6,147 bases of DNA. Origin: Deltaproteobacteria bacterium (GTDB taxonomy: Bacteria; Desulfobacterota; Desulfobacteria; Desulfobacterales; B30-G6). Every line of letters begins with the position of its first letter. Position 1 is the first letter of the stretch. The DNA is taken from assembly GCA_003647375.1 (NCBI GenBank), contig QMMS01000272.1, positions 1 to 6,147 of the forward strand, given 5' to 3'. The notes under the pieces were generated by a model. It was given only the letters and a program-made list of their open reading frames with translations. It did not search any database and had not been told where the DNA came from. Shown here in pieces: positions 1 through 5,328 of the stretch. The position numbers and the translations under genes were made by a program.

Positions 1-1
1 C

Positions 2-2092
2 AAGCAAGAACCTGTACTGATTTGTAAAGATCTTTGTATTTCATATTATACACGGGCAGGAGAAATACCGGCTGTGGTTGATTTCTCCCTGACAGTTAAG
101 CCAGGTGAGACCATCGGTATTGTCGGAGAATCCGGCTGTGGAAAATCAACAGTTGCCATGGCGATAATGCAGTATATGGGAGCAAACGGCGGTATTAAAA
201 GCGGATCCATTACCTTCAAAGGTCGTGATTTAACCACGTTCAGCGAAGATGAACTGCGCAGTATCAGGGGATCTGAAATATCAATGATCTATCAGGAGCC
301 CTTTGCATCTTTAAATCCAAGTCTTAAGATCAGTACCCAGCTCATGGAAGTCCCTCTGGCACATGAAGATATTTCTAAAAAAGAAGCACGTAAGAGATCC
401 ATACAAATGCTGGAGGATGTCAAACTGCCCGATCCTGAAAGGGTGATGGAGTCATATCCCCATCAGCTTTCCGGCGGGCAGCAGCAAAGAGTCGTCATTG
501 CCATGGGGCTTTTATCCAAACCATCTCTATTACTGTTAGATGAACCTACCACTGCTCTCGATGTTACCGTGGAAGCAGGCATTGTGAACTTGATTTCAGA
601 TATCAGTAAAAAATTTGGTACTTCCCAGATATATATTTCTCATAATTTAGGACTTATTCTTGAAACCTGTGACAGGGTTTTTGTGATGTATTCTGGTGAA
701 GTTGTAGAAGAGGGGACTATTAATTCTCTTTTTACATGGCCAAAACATCCATATACACATGGTCTTTTTTCATGTATTCCATTACCAACCACAGACAAAA
801 ATGCAGCACCGCTGAAACCTATAAGAGGCCAACTGCCACTGCCTTTTGAACGTCCGCAAGGATGTTATTTTGGCCCGCGTTGTGACCATTTTAAAGCAGG
901 GCTTTGTGATAAAGACCATTTTAGAATGGAAAATGTTGAAGGCAGTGCACCTGACCATCGAGTGCGTTGCTTGCAGTATAAAGATATTGATCACACAAAA
1001 GAAGCATCAGGTGAGAATGTCAAAGAGGCTCTTGAGATCGGTGAGCGGGTTCTCAATGTTGATGGCATGAAAAAATATTATGAGGTAAAAGACACCTCTC
1101 TGGCAGCCTTGATTTCGGGTAAAACTGTACGACATGTTAAAGCAAATGAAGAGCTGAACTTTACAGCTCATGAAAGTGAAACTGTTGCCATTGTCGGGGA
1201 ATCCGGCTGTGGAAAATCTACTTTTGCTAAAGTTCTCATGGGGCTGGAAACAGGAACTGATGGTGAGATTCGTCATAACGGCAAAGATATCTCTGATATT
1301 GAAGTCAGGGATCGTTCCACCAAACAAATCCGTTCTCTGCAAATGGTTTTCCAGAATCCCTTTGACACCTTAAATCCGAGCCATTCCATTGGTGGACAGA
1401 TATCACGGGTTATCAAACAATTTGGTATTGAGACCGATAAAAAGAAAATTTTTGATCGGGTTATGAACTTACTGGATATAGTCAAACTGCCAAGGGATTT
1501 TTATTTCAGAAAACCAAGGCAGTTATCCGGCGGTCAGAAACAGCGGATTGGTATTGCCAGAGCATTTGCCGGAAATCCGAGTATTGTCATTGCCGATGAG
1601 CCTGTGTCTGCCTTAGATGTATCTGTAGCAGCAGCCGTTACAGAGCTTTTGATGGATATCCAGCGTGAGCATAAAACCACACTTTTGTTTATCAGTCATG
1701 ATTTAAGTGTTGTCCGTTATCTGTCAGATCGAATTGTTGTCATGTATCTGGGACATATACTTGAGAGAGGCTCCACAGAAGAGGTTTTTGCTCCCCCCTA
1801 TCATCCTTATACAGAAGCATTACTATCAGCCGTTCCCATTGCTGATCCGGAAATAACAAAGCGTAAAATAGTACTGGAAGGTAACCTGCCAAGTGCCATA
1901 AGTCCTCCACCGGGATGCCCTTTTTGTACCCGGTGCCACCGGAAAATGGGTACAATCTGTGATAATGAACCGCCGCAGGATCAGGTGGTAAGTGACCGAC
2001 ATGTTATCAAATGTCATATCCCAATCGAAGAATTGAGTAAGATAAAGCCTGTTATCAAAATACCCGATGAAACAGAACGAATTCAAGTTTAA
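2..2092 (+). CDS. Fused two-domain Dpp/Opp-type ABC transporter ATP-binding protein (5' partial)
   Basis: This is the cytoplasmic ATPase subunit of a peptide/opine/nickel-family importer, which would energise two membrane permeases and a binding protein that are not in the window. The frame is open from nucleotide 2 with good family sequence before the first GTG at 74, so the true start lies upstream; 696 residues are visible. Numbered from nucleotide 2, domain 1 has Walker A GESGCGKST at 42-50, Q-loop Gln98, signature LSGGQQQR at 156-163, Walker B ending in DEP at 180-182 and H-loop His214. Domain 2 has the same Walker A at 399-407, Gln451, LSGGQKQR at 508-515, DEP at 532-534 and His566. Both ATP sites therefore look competent. 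Each domain ends in an oligo_HPY tail (HPYT at 249 and 601) with four spaced cysteines: 288/294/302/323 and 639/645/653/671. The arrangement equals DppD plus DppF in one chain, as in GsiA- and YejF-like proteins. The stop is TAA. The substrate cannot be read from the ATPase. Confidence 0.93.
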   Translation, partial: KQEPVLICKDLCISYYTRAGEIPAVVDFSLTVKPGETIGIVGESGCGKSTVAMAIMQYMGANGGIKSGSITFKGRDLTTFSEDELRSIRGSEISMIYQEPFASLNPSLKISTQLMEVPLAHEDISKKEARKRSIQMLEDVKLPDPERVMESYPHQLSGGQQQRVVIAMGLLSKPSLLLLDEPTTALDVTVEAGIVNLISDISKKFGTSQIYISHNLGLILETCDRVFVMYSGEVVEEGTINSLFTWPKHPYTHGLFSCIPLPTTDKNAAPLKPIRGQLPLPFERPQGCYFGPRCDHFKAGLCDKDHFRMENVEGSAPDHRVRCLQYKDIDHTKEASGENVKEALEIGERVLNVDGMKKYYEVKDTSLAALISGKTVRHVKANEELNFTAHESETVAIVGESGCGKSTFAKVLMGLETGTDGEIRHNGKDISDIEVRDRSTKQIRSLQMVFQNPFDTLNPSHSIGGQISRVIKQFGIETDKKKIFDRVMNLLDIVKLPRDFYFRKPRQLSGGQKQRIGIARAFAGNPSIVIADEPVSALDVSVAAAVTELLMDIQREHKTTLLFISHDLSVVRYLSDRIVVMYLGHILERGSTEEVFAPPYHPYTEALLSAVPIADPEITKRKIVLEGNLPSAISPPPGCPFCTRCHRKMGTICDNEPPQDQVVSDRHVIKCHIPIEELSKIKPVIKIPDETERIQV

Positions 2093-2115
2093 AGCAGTAG
2101 TTGGTGAAACAGAGT

Positions 2116-2127
2116 CAGGATATCCTG
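2116..2127. promoter_or_regulatory. Perfect 12-bp palindrome, possible operator
   Basis: CAGGATATCCTG reads identically on both strands. It lies 24 bp after the importer stop codon and about 90 bp before the corrinoid-protein start. The position and symmetry fit a binding site for a dimeric regulator of the downstream operon, but no regulator gene is visible and a 12-bp palindrome can arise by chance. It has no loop or T-run, so it is not a convincing terminator. Confidence 0.3.
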
Positions 2128-2142
2128 GAATAGAAAAAATAA

Positions 2143-2171
2143 TTTTAATTTAGGCGACAAGTCGCTATACA
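2143..2171 (+). promoter_or_regulatory. Weak candidate promoter with an embedded GCGAC/GTCGC dyad
   Basis: TATACA at 2166-2171 could serve as a -10 box. With a 17-bp spacer the -35 position falls on TTTTAA (2143-2148), a poor match to TTGACA. The dyad GCGAC-AA-GTCGC (2154-2165) sits inside the spacer, where a repressor or activator could act. The 121-bp AT-rich gap between two same-strand genes makes an independent promoter for the corrinoid operon plausible, but the boxes are weak. Confidence 0.25.
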
Positions 2172-2202
2172 AACAACGTAACTTAAGTTTTTAACAAAAA
2201 AT

Positions 2203-2208
2203 AGGAGA
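2203..2208 (+). promoter_or_regulatory. Ribosome binding site of the corrinoid-protein gene
   Basis: AGGAGA is followed by a 5-nt spacer and the ATG at 2214. This strong Shine-Dalgarno match fixes the start of the corrinoid-protein gene. Confidence 0.8.
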
Positions 2209-2213
2209 ATAAA

Positions 2214-2846
2214 ATGGCAGACTTTAATGCAATGAACGAGGCACTGGTATCCTGCGATGCAGGCAAGCTGACCCAGTTAGTTGATGATGCTGTAGCAGCA
2301 GGTGTACCTGCCAACGAGATCCTGAACCAGGGGCTCATTGCCGGTATGGATATTGTTGGCGAAAAAATGGAATCCGGAGACATGTTCATCCCGGAAGTAC
2401 TCATGGCTGCCCAGTCCATGGCCTCCTGCCTTGAGACCATCAAACCCCTGCTAGGCGAGGGAGAAGGGGGCAATGAAACCGTGGTAATCATTGGTACGGT
2501 CAAAGGAGACCTTCATGATATCGGCAAAAACCTTGTGGGTATGATGATGGAAAGTGCTGGACTTATAGTCCACAACTTAGGCGTGGATATCACCCCTGAA
2601 GGTTTTGTGGAAGAGATCAAAAAGAAAAATGCCCAGATCGTTTGCCTGTCAGCCCTTTTGACCACCACCATGCAGGCCATGAAACAAACCGTGGACTCCA
2701 TTGTGGAATCAGGTCTTCGGGAAAAAGTTAAGATTATGGTAGGCGGTGCTCCTGTAACCCAGGCCTTTGCCGATGAAATCGGTGCTGACGGGTTTGCTGC
2801 AGATGCAGGTTCTGCCTCTAAACTGGCAAAATCTTTTATTAATTAG
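2214..2846 (+). CDS. Methyltransferase-associated corrinoid protein (MttC/MtgC-like B12-binding protein)
   Basis: This 210-residue cytoplasmic protein carries a cobamide and shuttles a methyl group between a substrate-specific methyltransferase and a second methyltransferase that hands it on to a C1 carrier. Residues 1-85 form the helical B12-binding-2 cap domain, including GLIAGMDIVGEKMESGDMFIPEVL at about 40-63. Residues 88-210 form the Rossmann-like B12 domain. In it DLHDIGKNLV (99-108) supplies the lower axial ligand His101, and Ser146 in SALLT plus VGGAPV (176-181) fit the nucleotide-loop binding motifs. The length is typical for MtmC/MtbC/MttC/MtgC-type proteins. The start is supported by AGGAGA five bases upstream. 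The stop is TAG. The next gene, 48 bp downstream, is the likely partner methyltransferase. The family call is secure; the specific amine or methoxyl substrate is not determined by this protein. Confidence 0.95.
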   Translation: MADFNAMNEALVSCDAGKLTQLVDDAVAAGVPANEILNQGLIAGMDIVGEKMESGDMFIPEVLMAAQSMASCLETIKPLLGEGEGGNETVVIIGTVKGDLHDIGKNLVGMMMESAGLIVHNLGVDITPEGFVEEIKKKNAQIVCLSALLTTTMQAMKQTVDSIVESGLREKVKIMVGGAPVTQAFADEIGADGFAADAGSASKLAKSFIN

Positions 2847-2852
2847 ATAATT

Positions 2853-2878
2853 GGGGTCAGGTCTTGAATTTTGACCCC
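2853..2878. repeat. REP-like inverted repeat between the corrinoid-protein and methyltransferase genes
   Basis: GGGGTCA (2853-2859) and TGACCCC (2872-2878) are exact inverted repeats around a 12-nt centre. Two G-U pairs and one further base pair extend the stem to about 10 bp with a 6-nt loop. No T-run follows, so it is unlikely to be an intrinsic terminator. From memory, repeats with this GGGGTCAGGTCTTGA-type core are dispersed in Desulfobacterota and other genomes, often near IS200-like (Y1/RAYT) transposases; this was not checked. Inside an operon it could act as an mRNA-stability or attenuation element that sets relative expression of the two genes. Confidence 0.55.
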
Positions 2879-2894
2879 GGATTGAGAGCAAGCG

Positions 2895-3695
2895 ATGTTT
2901 GAAGTGATAGGCGAAAGAATCAACACCTCCAGGAAACTGGTCCAGGAGGCAGTAGCTAACCGAAATGCCGAGTATATAATCGAGGATGTGCGACAGCAGC
3001 AGACCGCCGGTGCTGCGTTCATCGACGTAAATGCCGGGGCCAGAATTGGCCATGAGGAAGATGATATGCGCTGGCTGCTGGACACCATTCAGCCCATGGT
3101 TGACGTACCATTGTCTCTGGACTCCCCGGACCCGGCAATCCTCGAAATGGCATTTGCCATGGTTGACAAAACCCCGGTCATCAACTCAATTTCCCTGGAA
3201 AAGGACCGGTTTGACGCCATGATACCTTTTCTTACCGGGAAGGAATGTAAGGTCATTGCCCTTTGCATGGATGATGCCGGGATGCCAGAATCGGCTGAAG
3301 ATATTTTCAAAAGGGGTAAATTGCTGATAAACGAGCTGAACAAAATTGATATCCCTACACCCAATATTTATGTGGATCCTTTAGTACAGCCCATCTCAAC
3401 GGATTCCAACAAGGGTACTATGGTGCTTGAGGCCGTAAGGCAAATTAAGAAAGAATTCCCGGATGTTCACATCACAGGCGGGCTATCCAACATTTCCTAT
3501 GGCCTGCCTCAGCGGCATATCATCAACCGGACCTTTGTGACACTGATGATGGATGCGGGAATGGATTCTGCTATAATAGATCCGCTTGACAAAAAGATCA
3601 TGGCATCCATTCAGACGGCGGATATGCTTTTAGGCCACGACCAGTTCTGTATGGAATATCTCAAAGGGGTCAGGGCCGGTACCATTGAAAGCTGA
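2895..3695 (+). CDS. AcsE/MtgA-like methyltetrahydrofolate:corrinoid methyltransferase (pterin-binding family)
   Basis: This 266-residue enzyme belongs to the DHPS-like TIM-barrel family, which moves a methyl group between a corrinoid protein and tetrahydrofolate. It starts with the family opening GERINTSRK (6-14). Pterin-site residues fall at the same positions as in the characterised Moorella MeTr (AcsE): Asp76 in LSLDSPD, Asn97 in INSIS, Asp161 in VDPL and Asn199 in GGLSNISYG. DVNAG (44-48) is also present. The length matches AcsE and MtgA. The ATG has only a weak GAGAG (2884-2888) as ribosome site, and the stop is TGA. Following the corrinoid-protein gene directly, it most likely acts as the second methyltransferase, taking methyl from methyl-Co(III) to give methyl-THF, although the reaction is reversible. 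AcsE of the carbonyl branch is an alternative role, but no CO dehydrogenase/acetyl-CoA synthase genes are visible here. Confidence 0.92.
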   Translation: MFEVIGERINTSRKLVQEAVANRNAEYIIEDVRQQQTAGAAFIDVNAGARIGHEEDDMRWLLDTIQPMVDVPLSLDSPDPAILEMAFAMVDKTPVINSISLEKDRFDAMIPFLTGKECKVIALCMDDAGMPESAEDIFKRGKLLINELNKIDIPTPNIYVDPLVQPISTDSNKGTMVLEAVRQIKKEFPDVHITGGLSNISYGLPQRHIINRTFVTLMMDAGMDSAIIDPLDKKIMASIQTADMLLGHDQFCMEYLKGVRAGTIES

Positions 3696-3728
3696 TACCC
3701 TAATTTAAAACTTATAAATCCAAGACAT

Positions 3729-3774
3729 AAAAAGTTCCTGCCTGCTGCTTCTTTGGTCAGACAGGAACTTTTTT
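3729..3774. terminator. Bidirectional intrinsic terminator between convergent genes
   Basis: The arm at 3729-3744 (AAAAAGTTCCTGCCTG) pairs with the arm at 3758-3773, with a single C-A mismatch and a 13-nt loop. A T-run ends the hairpin on the plus strand and the A-run at its left foot becomes a T-run on the minus strand. It lies 33 bp after the plus-strand methyltransferase stop and 36 bp beyond the stop of the minus-strand MttB-like gene, so it can end both transcripts. Confidence 0.85.
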
Positions 3775-3809
3775 GTTCTGGAATAATATATGTTACCGTG
3801 CTATTCGAA

Positions 3810-5228
3810 TCACTCAGCAGACAGCGCTCCCGCACGAACAACCACTTCTTCGATCTGCCGTTTGATCTCTTCTGGAACAGGTTTCGCCTCATGTTTTGTA
3901 ATTAGATTGCGAGTCTTTTCCGTTACCCGCTGCTCGAATGTCAACTGCTCTGATGCCTTCCAGGTCTTATCACCTCCGCGGAAAAGAAGCTTGGGATACC
4001 ACACATCCTTGAAATGCTTTAACGTATGCGCGTTCGTCACGTACTCGCCCATCGGTCCCACCTCCCGGATCGAATCGAGCGCCATCGTCTCGTCGTTCAC
4101 CACAACGCCACCGAGCATTGCCTCCTGCATCTCAATGATTTCACTCGTTGCCGTAATCATTTCGGGAATCATCAGCGTGGCGTTCCCATGCATACCCACG
4201 TTATGCACCAGATGCCCACCACATAGAATGGCCATCATGCACGATGAGGAAGCCTCCAATATGGCTTGGCCGTCAAATACCTGTGAATCGCTGCTTCCAC
4301 CCGTTCCAAAGTTTGGCAGTCGGAAGTGGTGAGCCATCTCGGCCATCATGCTGTTGCCAAGTTGGAACTCGGGCGCGCCATACGAAAACACGGTCGTCCC
4401 CATATCCATGATCGAGGGCATAGCGCCAAAGATGAAAGGAGCTCCCCTTTGCTTCAACTGATGGACGACCAGGCCGCTCAGCGACTCGGCGCACAGTTGG
4501 ACCACATTGCCCACAATGCTCATCGGCGCCGTTGCTCCCGCTGCTGCATACGGTGTATAGACCAGCGGAATCTCGTGCTCGGCGCAGTAGAGAAGCTTCA
4601 TTATTGAAGAATCGGTGTGTGCTAATGGCGACAAAGGCTCCGAATAAACAATCATTATGGGCCGCTTGTGCAGTATCTTTTCGCCCCCCACCGCTAAAGC
4701 TGCCATCTCGTGACACGCTTCGAGCATTTCCTGCGTTACCGGTTCAGCCAACAGAGGTTTTGTCGAATTTAGGAAAGACAGTGAAGCAGACAAAACAGCA
4801 CCCATCTCCGGCGGCCGATCCGAAATAATACCGGTTGCGTTGGCAAAGTACATGTTATCCAGCGCATCCACCAACAACACGTTGCGGCGCACGTCTTCAA
4901 ATGTGCAAGGCCTTCGCACTCCTGTAAAGGGATCGATCACTTCAGGGGCATCGGTCACTGCCCCAAAGTAGTGGTTGTTTCCCTCAAGCCGCATAGTCCG
5001 GTTGCCAAGACGATCGTAGATAGAGATGCCCTCCGGCGCAGACTCGATGGCAGCGAGTACAAGCGATGATGACATCCGCACTCGATCACCGTCCACCGTA
5101 GCCCCCGCTCCATGCACCAGTTCCACTGCCTCGGATTCGGTCAGCACCACGCCCTCATGTTCTATGAGGTCTATCGCAGCGGCTGCAATTTTTTCTCTAT
5201 CCTCCAAACTCAAAATCTGTGATTTCAT
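3810..5228 (-). CDS. MttB-superfamily (non-pyrrolysine) corrinoid methyltransferase, probably for a quaternary amine
   Basis: This 472-residue cytoplasmic TIM-barrel protein resembles trimethylamine methyltransferase MttB but has no in-frame UAG, and its length is that of the non-pyrrolysine homologues. Characterised members such as MtgB (glycine betaine), MtpB (proline betaine), MtcB (carnitine) and MtyB (gamma-butyrobetaine) transfer one methyl from a quaternary amine to Co(I) of a cognate corrinoid protein. Family landmarks are TDAPEVIDPFTGVRRPCT (92-109), the glycine-rich TPYAAAGATAPMSIVGN (225-241) and FGTGGSSDSQVFDGQA (307-322), the region near which methanogen MttB carries pyrrolysine. 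The ATG is fixed by GAAGGAAGG ending six bases upstream, and the stop is TGA. It lies convergent to the corrinoid-protein operon and downstream of an M20 hydrolase gene in the same direction. The gene is more GC-rich than its neighbours, which suggests a different origin. The substrate cannot be assigned from sequence alone. Confidence 0.92.
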   Translation of the reverse strand: MKSQILSLEDREKIAAAAIDLIEHEGVVLTESEAVELVHGAGATVDGDRVRMSSSLVLAAIESAPEGISIYDRLGNRTMRLEGNNHYFGAVTDAPEVIDPFTGVRRPCTFEDVRRNVLLVDALDNMYFANATGIISDRPPEMGAVLSASLSFLNSTKPLLAEPVTQEMLEACHEMAALAVGGEKILHKRPIMIVYSEPLSPLAHTDSSIMKLLYCAEHEIPLVYTPYAAAGATAPMSIVGNVVQLCAESLSGLVVHQLKQRGAPFIFGAMPSIMDMGTTVFSYGAPEFQLGNSMMAEMAHHFRLPNFGTGGSSDSQVFDGQAILEASSSCMMAILCGGHLVHNVGMHGNATLMIPEMITATSEIIEMQEAMLGGVVVNDETMALDSIREVGPMGEYVTNAHTLKHFKDVWYPKLLFRGGDKTWKASEQLTFEQRVTEKTRNLITKHEAKPVPEEIKRQIEEVVVRAGALSAE

Positions 5229-5328
5229 GTGTACCTTCCTTCTTCTATTTCGTTTTCGTTGTCGTTGTCATGTGCGACCCAATGTCATTAACTTATAAAG
5301 TGTACTGGCAAACCCATGTCCCGTTGCA
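5229..5328 (-). other. 100-bp spacer between the M20 and MttB-like genes
   Basis: I see no terminator hairpin between these two same-direction genes, which favours read-through. Read on the minus strand, the part nearest MttB is a run of ACAACG/AAAACG-like units leading into the ribosome site, and ATGACA occurs twice with an 11-nt gap. TATAAG sits mid-spacer but has no well-spaced -35 partner, so I do not call a promoter. Confidence 0.4.
5234..5245 (-). promoter_or_regulatory. Ribosome binding site of the MttB-like gene
   Basis: On the minus strand this reads GAAGAAGGAAGG, ending five bases before the ATG at 5228. The purine-rich Shine-Dalgarno sequence confirms the MttB-like start. Confidence 0.7.

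Noticed and set aside
74..76. GTG at 74 as the start of the importer gene
   Set aside because: The frame is open from nucleotide 2 and the 24 codons before the GTG match the usual first strand of Dpp-type ATPases, so the gene begins upstream of the window.
2093..2213. Cobalamin riboswitch upstream of the corrinoid gene
   Set aside because: The gap is too short for a full riboswitch, and I see no B12-box-like sequence or matching stem pattern.
2853..2878. Intrinsic terminator between the corrinoid-protein and methyltransferase genes
   Set aside because: The hairpin is followed by GG and mixed sequence rather than a T-run, and termination here would cut off the functional partner gene.
3790..4332. 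180-codon plus-strand open frame
   Set aside because: It lies antisense to the MttB-like gene, is serine/cysteine/threonine-rich with no recognisable domain, and starts beside the terminator; it is a shadow frame.
4273..4716. 147-codon minus-strand open frame within the MttB-like gene
   Set aside because: It is a different frame of the same strand inside a well-supported gene and resembles no family; GC-rich coding sequence favours such frames.
3810..5228. Pyrrolysine-containing MttB
   Set aside because: The gene is open at full length without any in-frame TAG, so it belongs to the non-pyrrolysine branch.
5246..5266. Short tandem repeat or CRISPR-like element
   Set aside because: The TTTTCG/TTGTCG units are only about six bases, imperfect, and form no repeat-spacer pattern.
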